NCBI RefSeq assembly: GCF_021390175.1 | Contig: NZ_CP090004.1 | Span: 558,001-622,000 of the forward strand | DNA: 64,000 nucleotides | DNA from: Flagellimonas sp. HMM57 | GTDB lineage: Bacteria; Bacteroidota; Bacteroidia; Flavobacteriales; Flavobacteriaceae | Direction: 5' to 3' | Part shown: positions 34,693-43,581 of the stretch, in pieces | How the letters are laid out: every line of letters starts with the position of its first letter | How positions within the stretch are numbered: the first letter of the stretch is position 1 | Translations under genes and position numbers: made by a program | Notes under the pieces: generated by a model | Seen by the model: only the letters and a program-made list of their open reading frames with translations | Told to the model about the DNA's origin: nothing | The model's database searches: none

Positions 34693-35422
34693 TCAACTCC
34701 GCTAAAAAAGTTTTGCTATGGGTAACCAGAAAATCGATTAACTGGAATTCATTTTCTTTTCGCAACAACGTCTGGGAAGGGACTTTATCGTCGCAATAGA
34801 TTAAAAACGCATCTATTTTATCCTGGGGCAGTTTTAAATCGACCACAAAAAACTCATCGTCATATACCTGCCGTAATACCTCGCTCACCTTTAGAGGTTC
34901 CCTATCGGCACCATCGTCTTTTTTGGCCATAAACATGGCCTTAAAAAGGTTTACAAAATTAAGTCCGTCCCGCATACCCCTGGTGGTCTGGGATTCCGCT
35001 ATGTTTTCAACTTCAGTTCCCCTATCGATTTCATAATCAAATCGCTTAAAACTTTCGTTCTTCACTTCAAGAAACCGTTTTTGGTTTTCGGGAGAAACAA
35101 CGACTTCGTCCAGTTTAGTCACTTTTTCCGATACCTCTACGACCAATCTGTTATTTTTTAGAATTTCGGGAGTTACGGTGATAACTTCCAGTTGAAAGTT
35201 TACCGCAGTAAAAACAAGCTGGTCACCCGCTTTGACCAGAATAACGAACTCTCCATCATCATTGGTGATAGTAGCGGTTTCTGAAGTTGCATTGATAACA
35301 TTCTCATTGGGAACATTACCACCCTTGTACAGTACCTTTCCGCGTAAGACCTGTCTATCGTCTTGCGCAACAATAATGCCTGTAAAAGTTAAAAAAAGTA
35401 CAACCAGAAACGTATTTTTCAT
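34682..35422 (-). CDS. Carboxypeptidase-regulatory-like domain protein, paralogue 1
   Basis: A 246-residue exported protein, the most divergent of the three tandem paralogues. The signal peptide ends near IIVAQ. The beta-sandwich region has VLRGKVLYKGGNVPNENVIN and DDGEFVILVKAGDQLVFTAV. The C-terminal half keeps VTKLDEVVVSP and ends ERLxD-like in LVTHSKTFLAELNEE. It is the first gene of the unit and is transcribed away from the fibre-like cluster, with about 205 bases between the two start codons. That region must hold the promoters of both. Confidence 0.85.
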   Translation of the reverse strand: MKNTFLVVLFLTFTGIIVAQDDRQVLRGKVLYKGGNVPNENVINATSETATITNDDGEFVILVKAGDQLVFTAVNFQLEVITVTPEILKNNRLVVEVSEKVTKLDEVVVSPENQKRFLEVKNESFKRFDYEIDRGTEVENIAESQTTRGMRDGLNFVNLFKAMFMAKKDDGADREPLKVSEVLRQVYDDEFFVVDLKLPQDKIDAFLIYCDDKVPSQTLLRKENEFQLIDFLVTHSKTFLAELNEE

Positions 35423-35593
35423 GTGAGCGCTTTTTTAGCCAGAGTTAAAGAAAACCTTTGAACGGCATAAAAAAAATAAACTTGTTCTAAACTTTTGTTA
35501 ATTCTCATAAATCGACCGAAGAACAAGGACGTCCGTTCACCATAAAACTAAGGCATTTTGACGGTAATAATTAGATTACTGGAGCAATAGGGT

Positions 35594-35601
35594 TAGTTTT
35601 G
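35594..35601 (+). promoter_or_regulatory. Possible -7 promoter element of the repeat-fibre gene
   Basis: TAGTTTTG matches TAnnTTTG and lies 26 bases upstream of the ATG at 35628. No TTTG box at the usual 17-21 base distance is visible, so support is partial. Confidence 0.3.
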
Positions 35602-35627
35602 GTTTTTACGTTTTGAAAATCCTCCAA

Positions 35628-38576
35628 ATGTCAAACACTGTGAAAACTTACATTGCCCCTTTACTGTTTTGCCTCTTTATGGCGGTCAATCTTCAAGGAC
35701 AGATTAAAATAGGTGAAAACCCACAGACCTTGGACCCTGCTTCGGTCTTGGAATTGGAAAGCACCTCTAGGGCACTGGTAATTACGCGGTTGACCGACAC
35801 GCAGATGAACAACATTACGCCCTTGCGTGGCGCTTTGGTCTATAATACTGACGAGGACTGTATCCATTATTATGATGGTACACAATGGGTGAATATTTGT
35901 GAAGCGTTGGACAACTCTTTTACAACAACTACCGAAGCAATCTTTAACACGGCTTCCTTGGACAATACGGTTGTGGTAACCCAAGTTAATGACAATTATA
36001 ATTTTGAGGTAAATCAGATTACGGGGGATAATATTGTCGATACAAGTATTTTGGGAGGTGATATTGGAGTTGAAACTATCGGTACTGGTAATTTGGCAAA
36101 TAAATCAATCACCCTTGAAAAATTATTAGATGGAAACCTAGCTGGAGAACTGCTGCGATGGAATGGTACTGATTGGGAAATAATCAATGAATCATCATTG
36201 AATATAATTGAGGCTGATGGTGTAATCGGAAATGAGGTCACGGGACCTGCTGACGGTACGCTGCAGTTATCAGGAATAGGTGATGACACAAGTCCATTTC
36301 TTCTGGGTGTTAGCCCAAATGGTATCACAAACACAGAGCTTGCAAATAATGCGGTAACTTCCAATAACATTTTAGACGGCGAAGTAGGTACGAATGACAT
36401 TGCTAATGATGCCATTACCGAGGATAAAATAGCAACGGCAACTCCAGATAGCTTTCTCTTGACGGATGGAGCAGGAAATCCGCAATGGGTTGATGGATTA
36501 ACAGTCGTAACATCCTTAGTCGATGGTGTCACTTTAGAAGTAAATCCTAGTGCACAAGTCCAGATACGGGATGATGGGGTTACCAACGCTAAACTGGCAA
36601 ACAATGCAGTGAATACAGCCGAAATTGTGGACAATGCAATTACTATCAATAAAATCGGGACAGCAGGGCTTGCCGATGCCAACAGGATTCTTGGCACAGA
36701 TGCAGCCGGGGACCCACAGTGGCAGGACGCTTCATCCGTCGCGGCAAACTTGGGAGAGGACGTCGTTTCAACAAATGGTTCCATTACTGGGGTGCAGGCC
36801 GATGCAGCCCTCGTCGCCATGGACCTGGAGGTAAACGTCGACGGAACAACCATTGAGGTCGACGCTACAAACGGCGTACAAATCGCTGATGATGGGGTCA
36901 ATACGGACAAGATAGGCACAGCGGGGCTTGCCGACGCCAACAGGATTCTTGGCACAGATGCTGCCGGGGACCCACAGTGGCAGGACGCTTCGTCAGTTGC
37001 TGCCAACTTGGGAGAGGATGTCGTTTCAACCGACGGGTCGATTACCGGAGTACAGGCCGATGCAGCACTCGTGGCAATGGACCTTGAGGTCAACGTCGAC
37101 GGAACAACCATAGAGGTCGACGCCACAAACGGCGTACAAATCGCTGATAACGGCGTGACTACCGATAAGATTGGTACCGCTGGCCTTGCGGACGCGAACA
37201 GGATTCTTGGCACAGATGCAGCCGGGGACCCACAGTGGCAGGACGCTTCGTCAGTTGCTGCCAACTTGGGAGAGGACGTCGTTTCAACAAATGGTTCCAT
37301 TACCGGAGTACAGGCCGATGCAGCACTCGTGGTAATGGACCTTGAGGTCAACGTCGACGGAACAACCATAGAGGTCGACGCCACAAACGGCGTACAAATC
37401 GCTGATAACGGCGTGACTACCGATAAGATTGGTACCGCTGGCCTTGCGGACGCGAACAGGATTCTTGGCACAGATGCAGCCGGGGACCCACAGTGGCAGG
37501 ACGCTTCATCCGTCTCGGCAAACTTGGGAGAGGACGTCGTTTCAACAAATGGTTCCATTACTGGGGTGCAGGCCGATGCAGCCCTCGTCGCCATGGACCT
37601 GGAGGTAAACGTCGACGGAACAACCATTGAGGTCGACGCTATAAACGGCGTACAAATCGCTGATGATGGGGTCAATACGGACAAGATAGGCACAGCGGGG
37701 CTTGCCGACGCCAACAGGATTCTTGGCACAGATGCTGCCGGGGACCCACAGTGGCAGGACGCTTCGTCAGTTGCTGCCAACTTGGGAGAGGATGTCGTTT
37801 CAACCGACGGGTCGATTACCGGAGTACAGGCCGATGCAGCACTCGTGGCAATGGACCTTGAGGTCAACGTCGACGGAACAACCATAGAGGTCGACGCCAC
37901 AAACGGCGTACAAATCGCTGATAACGGCGTGACTACCGATAAGATTGGTACCGCTGGCCTTGCGGACGCGAACAGGATTCTTGGCACAGATGCAGCCGGG
38001 GACCCACAGTGGCAGGACGCTTCATCCGTCGCGGCAAACTTGGGAGAGGACGTCGTTTCAACAAATGGTTCCATTACTGGGGTGCAGGCCGATGCAGCCC
38101 TCGTCGCCATGGACCTGGAGGTAAACGTCGACGGAACAACCATTGAGGTCGACGCTACAAACGGCGTACAAATCGCTGATGACGGCGTGACAACTGATAA
38201 AATTGCAAACGGAAATGTAACCCGAGCAAAAATAGCCAATGGTACAGCAGCTGGACAACTTATGCAATGGAATGGAACAGACTGGGTTCTTGTCGACGAT
38301 AGCACCCTCGACGTAGTAGATGAAATAGTTTTAAAAGGACAGGTATCCGCAGCTGCAGGTACTTCAGGGGCTTATACTATAAATGACCCTGCTATAACAG
38401 CAACTTCCATAATTCAATTAACGGTTGAAGAGAATACTCCAGGAAATCCAATAATGATTCAGCTTACCAATCAAGTAGCTGGTACTTTTGAAGTACAGAT
38501 TTACGAATTTACAGCAGGACCTACTGCTTTTACAGGAACAAATGCCAACTGGCAATATATTGTAGTTGCACCTTAA
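35628..38576 (+). CDS. Fibre-like protein with six 86-residue repeats
   Basis: A 982-residue exported protein (ATG 35628 preferred over an in-frame TTG at 35613). A signal peptide (about 1-25, ending NLQGQ) is followed by a head domain (about 26-90). It has LDPASVLELESTSRALVITRL and a Cys pair framing CIHYYDGTQWVNIC, a pattern typical of Bacteroidota surface proteins. A region with short motifs such as NAVTSNNILDGEVGTNDIAN is next. Six repeats span residues 344-859, each with GTAGLADANRILGTDAAG and DGTTIEVDATNGVQIAD. The last 120 residues form a possible knob. No T9SS sorting domain is present. The neighbour one base downstream is a type B sorting-domain protein. Confidence 0.88.
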   Translation: MSNTVKTYIAPLLFCLFMAVNLQGQIKIGENPQTLDPASVLELESTSRALVITRLTDTQMNNITPLRGALVYNTDEDCIHYYDGTQWVNICEALDNSFTTTTEAIFNTASLDNTVVVTQVNDNYNFEVNQITGDNIVDTSILGGDIGVETIGTGNLANKSITLEKLLDGNLAGELLRWNGTDWEIINESSLNIIEADGVIGNEVTGPADGTLQLSGIGDDTSPFLLGVSPNGITNTELANNAVTSNNILDGEVGTNDIANDAITEDKIATATPDSFLLTDGAGNPQWVDGLTVVTSLVDGVTLEVNPSAQVQIRDDGVTNAKLANNAVNTAEIVDNAITINKIGTAGLADANRILGTDAAGDPQWQDASSVAANLGEDVVSTNGSITGVQADAALVAMDLEVNVDGTTIEVDATNGVQIADDGVNTDKIGTAGLADANRILGTDAAGDPQWQDASSVAANLGEDVVSTDGSITGVQADAALVAMDLEVNVDGTTIEVDATNGVQIADNGVTTDKIGTAGLADANRILGTDAAGDPQWQDASSVAANLGEDVVSTNGSITGVQADAALVVMDLEVNVDGTTIEVDATNGVQIADNGVTTDKIGTAGLADANRILGTDAAGDPQWQDASSVSANLGEDVVSTNGSITGVQADAALVAMDLEVNVDGTTIEVDAINGVQIADDGVNTDKIGTAGLADANRILGTDAAGDPQWQDASSVAANLGEDVVSTDGSITGVQADAALVAMDLEVNVDGTTIEVDATNGVQIADNGVTTDKIGTAGLADANRILGTDAAGDPQWQDASSVAANLGEDVVSTNGSITGVQADAALVAMDLEVNVDGTTIEVDATNGVQIADDGVTTDKIANGNVTRAKIANGTAAGQLMQWNGTDWVLVDDSTLDVVDEIVLKGQVSAAAGTSGAYTINDPAITATSIIQLTVEENTPGNPIMIQLTNQVAGTFEVQIYEFTAGPTAFTGTNANWQYIVVAP
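36657..38204 (+). repeat. Six tandem 258-base repeats inside the fibre gene
   Basis: Units begin at 36657, 36915, 37173, 37431, 37689 and 37947 and encode 86 residues each. Protein sequence is almost invariant while DNA differs at synonymous sites. Units 1-3 and 4-6 form a 774-base higher-order duplication: 36869-37249 is identical to 37643-38023. The antisense strand is open across the array only as a by-product of repetition. Confidence 0.95.
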
Positions 38577-38577
38577 A

Positions 38578-39744
38578 ATGAAATCCCTCCTCCAAATAGC
38601 GTTCCTTTTAGTTTTTGGCTTTATCCAAGCCCAAAATGCGCTGTACAATAGCGGGAACATAAGAATACACCCCAATGGCAACTTAGGATTTCATACCAAC
38701 CTGATCAACGATACCGCTTTTGACCAAAACCAGGGTTTAGCTGGTTTTTATGGAGATACACCAATAGAAGTGCAAGGCAGTATTTCCCCAACCTTTACCG
38801 ACGTTGAGTTTATGGTACCCAATGATATTTTGTTACAGAATTCCGTCAATGTAGAGAACAATGTGAATTTTGTAGAAGGCAATGTCCTCACACCATTGGC
38901 AAACCAGACCATACATCTTAATTTTTTGGATCAAGGATTCTTTACAGGAGAAAACAACACGGCTAAGGTAACAGGATTTGCTGCCATTGAAAATAGAGCC
39001 TTTTTCTCTTTTCCGGTTGGCGACAACAATCAGTTGCGTCCCTTAATGATAGATTCCGAGACCAATGCACCCTTGACCATCTGCGCTTATTTTTTTGAAA
39101 ACCCTTCCAACCCTACTTCCATTACTCAAACATTTAATGTAGAGGAGAAAGTAAGGAATATAGGAACGGTTAGCGACAAAGAATTTTGGATTTTACAAAG
39201 CGATGTTCCAGCAACGGTCACCGTAAGTTGGAACCAAAGAAGTGCATTGTTCGGAATACCCAATACCACTGTAGATGCTATAATCCTTGTTGGATGGAGC
39301 AAACAGGCCAACCAATGGGTCGTTATTGGAAATACGGCACAAAGTGGTGATGAAAATCAAGGATTTTTGACCTCCGAGACTTTTGTACCCAGCGATTATG
39401 AAGCGATTACCTTTGGTACCATTCCATTGCCAACGGACACCTTTGCTGTGAACAACCCAACCTTGGGCAATTATTTTTTAAGTCCCAATGGCGATGGCAC
39501 CAATGATTTTCTGGTCTTTGACGGACTTTCCGAATCTCCTAACAATAGTGTTCGTATATTCAATCGTTTTGGACAAAAAGTATTTGAAAAGTTCAATTAC
39601 GTAGACGAATTTACAGGACTCACCAACACAGGCAGCCTATTATTGAACAAAGATATTGGTCTAGCCGAAGGCATCTATTATTACCTCGTTACTTTGGACG
39701 ATTTAGGGCTGGAATACCAAGGTTTTATATTTCTTGACCGGTAA
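38578..39744 (+). CDS. Type B T9SS sorting-domain protein, paralogue A
   Basis: A 388-residue exported protein (ATG 38578, one base after the fibre stop). The signal peptide ends near GFIQAQ. Residues about 20-290 are beta rich (NGNLGFHTNLIND, FFSFPVGDNNQLRPL, FWILQSDVPATVTVSW). The C-terminal ~90 residues are the gliding-motility-associated (CHU_C/type B) sorting domain: YFLSPNGDGTNDFLVFDGL, VRIFNRFGQKVFE and GIYYYLVTLDD. Type B signals direct transport through the type IX secretion system and are commonly linked to surface attachment. It is paired with the upstream fibre gene and has a full-length paralogue at 43582. Confidence 0.92.
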   Translation: MKSLLQIAFLLVFGFIQAQNALYNSGNIRIHPNGNLGFHTNLINDTAFDQNQGLAGFYGDTPIEVQGSISPTFTDVEFMVPNDILLQNSVNVENNVNFVEGNVLTPLANQTIHLNFLDQGFFTGENNTAKVTGFAAIENRAFFSFPVGDNNQLRPLMIDSETNAPLTICAYFFENPSNPTSITQTFNVEEKVRNIGTVSDKEFWILQSDVPATVTVSWNQRSALFGIPNTTVDAIILVGWSKQANQWVVIGNTAQSGDENQGFLTSETFVPSDYEAITFGTIPLPTDTFAVNNPTLGNYFLSPNGDGTNDFLVFDGLSESPNNSVRIFNRFGQKVFEKFNYVDEFTGLTNTGSLLLNKDIGLAEGIYYYLVTLDDLGLEYQGFIFLDR

Positions 39745-39903
39745 TGTAGTCTTTAACACTGGTATTCGTTCATCTGCAAAGAATTCCGTTGTTCGTAATA
39801 TTTTATAAGTTTTACCTCGGTAAATGCTTGTTACACAACATTTACTACCACCTCACCTCATCGAATTCTATTTTTATAGCCCCAAGAACTTAATCGCGCT
39901 TGA

Positions 39904-42900
39904 ATGAAAAAGACAATTATCTTATTCGTACTTATCATCTGTCCTGTCCTTATGTTTTCCCAAGTCAAGGTCGGATCAAATCCAGATGTTATCGATCTCT
40001 CATCTATTTTGGAATTGGAAAGCTCTAACAAAGCTTTAGTCCTAACAAGATTGACATCGGCCCAAATGCAAAGCATTAATCCGTTAAATGGAGCGGTGGT
40101 GTACAATACGGATACCTCATGCATTCATTATTATAATGGAATGCAATGGATTAATTTGTGTGATGGTTCAAACACTTCAAATTTCACTTTTGTTGATAAT
40201 AACAATGGAACCTTTTCCATTTTTGATGGTGGTGACTTGGTCTTTACTTCTTCGGATTTAACAGGACCCCAAGGGGTATCTGGGAATGACGGAGCGGACG
40301 GAGCACAAGGACCGGCAGGACCACAAGGAGTACCAGGAAATGACGGGGCAGATGGGGCACAAGGACCAGCAGGGCCAATAGGACCACAGGGAATACCGGG
40401 CAACGATGGGGCCGACGGAGCACAAGGACCAGCAGGACCGCAAGGAATACCCGGAAATGACGGAGCGGACGGGGCACAAGGACCGGCGGGACCGCAAGGA
40501 GTACCAGGAAGTGACGGGGCCGATGGGGCACAAGGACCGGCGGGACCAGCAGGACCGCAAGGAGTACCAGGAAATGACGGGGCCGATGGGGCACAAGGGC
40601 CAGCGGGACCACAAGGAATACCAGGAAACGATGGGGCCGACGGAGCACAAGGACCGGCGGGACCAGCAGGACCGCAAGGAATTCCAGGGAACGATGGGGC
40701 CGACGGAGCACAAGGACCGGCAGGACCACAAGGAGTACCAGGAAATGATGGGGCAGATGGAGCACAAGGACCAGCGGGACCAGCAGGACCGCAAGGAATA
40801 CCCGGAAATGACGGGGCAGATGGGGCACAAGGACCAGCAGGGCCAATAGGACCACAAGGAGTACCAGGAAATGACGGGACCGATGGGGCACAAGGACCGG
40901 CGGGACCACAAGGAATACCAGGAAACGACGGAGCTGACGGAGCACAAGGACCGGCGGGACCAGCAGGACCGCAAGGAATTCCAGGGAACGATGGGGCCGA
41001 CGGAGCACAAGGACCAGCGGGACCACAAGGAGTACCAGGAAATGACGGGGCAGATGGAGCACAAGGACCAGCGGGACCAGCAGGAATACCAGGAAACGAC
41101 GGGGCAGATGGGGCACAAGGACCGGCGGGACCACAAGGAATACCAGGAAACGACGGAGCTGACGGAGCACAAGGACCGGCGGGACCACAAGGAATACCAG
41201 GAAACGACGGAGCTGACGGAGCACAAGGACCGGCGGGACCAGCAGGACCGCAAGGAATACCCGGAAATGATGGAGCACAAGGACCAGCGGGACCAGCAGG
41301 GCCAATAGGACCACAAGGAGTACCAGGAAATGACGGGGCCGATGGGGCACAAGGGCCAGCGGGACCACAAGGAATACCAGGAAACGATGGGGCCGACGGA
41401 GCACAAGGACCAGCGGGACCAGCAGGACCGCAAGGAATTCCAGGAAACGACGGGGCAGATGGGGCACAAGGACCAGCGGGGCCAATAGGACCACAAGGAG
41501 TACCAGGAAATGACGGAGCGGACGGGGCACAAGGACCGGCGGGGCCAATAGGACCACAGGGAATACCGGGCAACGATGGGGCCGACGGAGCACAAGGACC
41601 AGCAGGACCGCAAGGAATACCCGGAAATGACGGAGCGGACGGGGCACAAGGACCGGCGGGACCACAAGGAATACCAGGGAACGACGGAGCTGACGGAGCA
41701 CAAGGACCGGCGGGACCGCAAGGAGTACCAGGGAACGATGGGGCCGACGGAGCACAAGGACCGCAAGGAATACCCGGAAATGATGGAGCCGACGGAGCAC
41801 AAGGACCGGCAGGACCACAAGGAGTACCAGGCAACGACGGAGCAGACGGAGCACAAGGACCAGCGGGACCAGCAGGACCGCAAGGAATACCAGGAAACGA
41901 CGGGGCAGATGGGGCACAAGGACCAGCGGGGCCAATAGGACCACAAGGAGTACCAGGAAATGACGGGGCAGATGGGGCACAAGGACCGGCGGGGCCAATA
42001 GGACCACAGGGAATACCGGGCAACGATGGGGCCGACGGAGCACAAGGACCAGCAGGACCGCAAGGAATACCCGGAAATGACGGAGCGGACGGGGCACAAG
42101 GACCGGCGGGACCGCAAGGAGTACCAGGAAGTGACGGGGCCGATGGGGCACAAGGACCGGCGGGACCAGCAGGACCGCAAGGAGTATCAGGGAACGACGG
42201 AGCTGACGGAGCACAAGGACCGGCGGGACCGCAAGGAGTACCAGGGAACGATGGAGCCGACGGAGCACAAGGACCACAAGGGATACCAGGAAATGACGGG
42301 GCCGACGGAGCACAAGGACCACAAGGGATACCAGGAAATGACGGAGCCGACGGGGCACAAGGACCGGCAGGACCTCAAGGGCCTGTAGGACCACCACAAA
42401 CCTTGAGTAAGACTGACAACACCATAACTTTAAGTGACGGAGGAGGGTCAATTGACGAAACTATCACCAACTTAACTCAAGATACTTCAACAGGAGTAAT
42501 TACATATACTAACGAAGAAGCCACTCCGCAAACTGCAAACACTGTAGGGGCAGAGACCAACAATCAAATCTCAGTCGGCGCCAATGGCGGAGCGTTCTAT
42601 ATAAGCCCAATCAGAGCTTTTGGAAAAGTATCATCAGGCGGTGGTCTGGTCAAAGGTACTGCCGGAGTCACTGTAACTAAACTGAGTGGAAATGGGTATT
42701 ATAGGGTAAATCTCCCTCCAGGATTGGTAGGAGATGCTGACTATATCATTCAATTGGCGCAACCAAGCCGAGATGGTTCAGGCAATGATGACCCTGGAAT
42801 TTCATACCGAAATCAAACAGCTTCAAGTTTTGAGGTCATTGTAGGTGATAACGACAATGGGGGCTCTGATAGAAATCGCTTCAACTCAGAGTTTATGTTT

Positions 42901-42918
42901 ACTGTTTTAGATTTATAA
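39904..42918 (+). CDS. Collagen-like fibre protein, 237 Gly-X-Y triplets
   Basis: A 1004-residue exported protein. After a signal peptide (about 1-20, ending MFSQ) comes the same head domain as the repeat-fibre protein ([20 protein letters not shown], Cys pair framing [14 protein letters not shown]). Residues 121-831 are 237 unbroken Gly-X-Y triplets built from [18 protein letters not shown] and GAQ. They contain no Lys, Arg or Glu, so the stalk is strongly acidic. The last ~170 residues form a C-terminal domain with strand-like segments ([32 protein letters not shown]). No sorting domain is visible. Trimeric collagen-like folding is inferred from the triplets. Confidence 0.9.
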   Translation: MKKTIILFVLIICPVLMFSQVKVGSNPDVIDLSSILELESSNKALVLTRLTSAQMQSINPLNGAVVYNTDTSCIHYYNGMQWINLCDGSNTSNFTFVDNNNGTFSIFDGGDLVFTSSDLTGPQGVSGNDGADGAQGPAGPQGVPGNDGADGAQGPAGPIGPQGIPGNDGADGAQGPAGPQGIPGNDGADGAQGPAGPQGVPGSDGADGAQGPAGPAGPQGVPGNDGADGAQGPAGPQGIPGNDGADGAQGPAGPAGPQGIPGNDGADGAQGPAGPQGVPGNDGADGAQGPAGPAGPQGIPGNDGADGAQGPAGPIGPQGVPGNDGTDGAQGPAGPQGIPGNDGADGAQGPAGPAGPQGIPGNDGADGAQGPAGPQGVPGNDGADGAQGPAGPAGIPGNDGADGAQGPAGPQGIPGNDGADGAQGPAGPQGIPGNDGADGAQGPAGPAGPQGIPGNDGAQGPAGPAGPIGPQGVPGNDGADGAQGPAGPQGIPGNDGADGAQGPAGPAGPQGIPGNDGADGAQGPAGPIGPQGVPGNDGADGAQGPAGPIGPQGIPGNDGADGAQGPAGPQGIPGNDGADGAQGPAGPQGIPGNDGADGAQGPAGPQGVPGNDGADGAQGPQGIPGNDGADGAQGPAGPQGVPGNDGADGAQGPAGPAGPQGIPGNDGADGAQGPAGPIGPQGVPGNDGADGAQGPAGPIGPQGIPGNDGADGAQGPAGPQGIPGNDGADGAQGPAGPQGVPGSDGADGAQGPAGPAGPQGVSGNDGADGAQGPAGPQGVPGNDGADGAQGPQGIPGNDGADGAQGPQGIPGNDGADGAQGPAGPQGPVGPPQTLSKTDNTITLSDGGGSIDETITNLTQDTSTGVITYTNEEATPQTANTVGAETNNQISVGANGGAFYISPIRAFGKVSSGGGLVKGTAGVTVTKLSGNGYYRVNLPPGLVGDADYIIQLAQPSRDGSGNDDPGISYRNQTASSFEVIVGDNDNGGSDRNRFNSEFMFTVLDL
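40264..42396 (+). repeat. Collagen-like triplet array
   Basis: These 2133 bases encode 711 residues as 237 triplets without interruption, GC-rich compared with flanking DNA. Long DNA blocks are shared between array positions: 40372-40566 equals 41992-42186, and 41542-41663 equals 40372-40493. This points to recent internal duplication. Open frames on the opposite strand and in other frames arise from the repeat. Confidence 0.95.
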
Positions 42919-42927
42919 TACAACCAA

Positions 42928-43578
42928 ATGAAAAGAATTAGTATAGCAATTTTACTGTTTTCATTTATTACTGCGATAGCACAAACACCAACTGCAGGTG
43001 ATTTGGTTGGCATACACAATGTGACAACTATGGAAATGAATGCCATTGCCAACCCTATAGAGGGTTCCATGGTTTTTAATACCACCACAAGAAGCATGCA
43101 CTTTTATAGTAATGCAGTTTGGGTAGAAATCCCTAATGTGGCCAACGTGTATGTAGGTGCCTTTCAAATAACGGGTGCAGGAAATCAAGTTATAAATGGC
43201 CTACCCTTTGAACCAAGCAGTATCACATTTTCGGCACATGCCAATGTGGAAAGCTTCAATTTAAACTCTGATAATGCGGTAGGTAACAATAACACCGGTA
43301 TTGCCAACTCATTTGGGTCTATGAACGGTTTCGCAAGAAATGATGGCGGCAATATTACAGAACAGGTGATTTATGTTGGTGGTAGTGGAAACTCCATTAA
43401 CGATATTTCGAGATATGCATCCAACTCCCATAGTATTGGTTTACGTTATGGAAATCAAAATGGAAATAATTTAGGGATAACTTCTGCAAGCGTTACCAGT
43501 TTCAATACAGATGGGTTTACGGTGAACACGGATAGTTTTGCTGATGGCATTGTGGTTTTATTCCAAGCTTATAGGTAA
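42928..43578 (+). CDS. Stalkless head-domain protein of the fibre cluster
   Basis: A 216-residue exported protein. The signal peptide ends near FITAIAQ. The short head domain (about 20-70, VTTMEMNAIANPIEGSMVFN then RSMHFYSNAVWVEI) aligns by pattern with the two long fibre proteins but lacks both cysteines of their head. There is no stalk; a beta-rich C-terminal domain (about 75-216) ends in GIVVLFQAYR. It lies 9 bases after the collagen-like gene and 3 bases before the type B gene, so it belongs to the same transcript. Its role may be capping or accessory to the fibres. Confidence 0.8.
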   Translation: MKRISIAILLFSFITAIAQTPTAGDLVGIHNVTTMEMNAIANPIEGSMVFNTTTRSMHFYSNAVWVEIPNVANVYVGAFQITGAGNQVINGLPFEPSSITFSAHANVESFNLNSDNAVGNNNTGIANSFGSMNGFARNDGGNITEQVIYVGGSGNSINDISRYASNSHSIGLRYGNQNGNNLGITSASVTSFNTDGFTVNTDSFADGIVVLFQAYR

Positions 43579-43581
43579 AAG

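Noticed and set aside
36657..38204. Repeat array as CRISPR
   Set aside because: The 258-base units are in frame, coding and contiguous, without spacers, and no cas genes are present.
36014..38305. 763-codon open frame on the minus strand
   Set aside because: It mirrors the 258-base repeat array of the plus-strand fibre gene. The product is a repetitive Ser/Ala/Pro string with no domain, whereas the plus-strand frame has a signal peptide, head and consistent synonymous variation.
40131..42451. Very long open frames on the minus strand (up to 735 codons) and in other plus frames across the collagen-like gene
   Set aside because: They exist because the Gly-X-Y coding repeat lacks stops in other frames. 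Their translations are low-complexity Pro/Cys/Ser or Arg/Leu/Val strings without start context or signal peptides.
35628..42918. Fibre genes as prophage tail fibres
   Set aside because: Both have Sec signal peptides and the Bacteroidota surface head pattern, and no phage structural genes are present.
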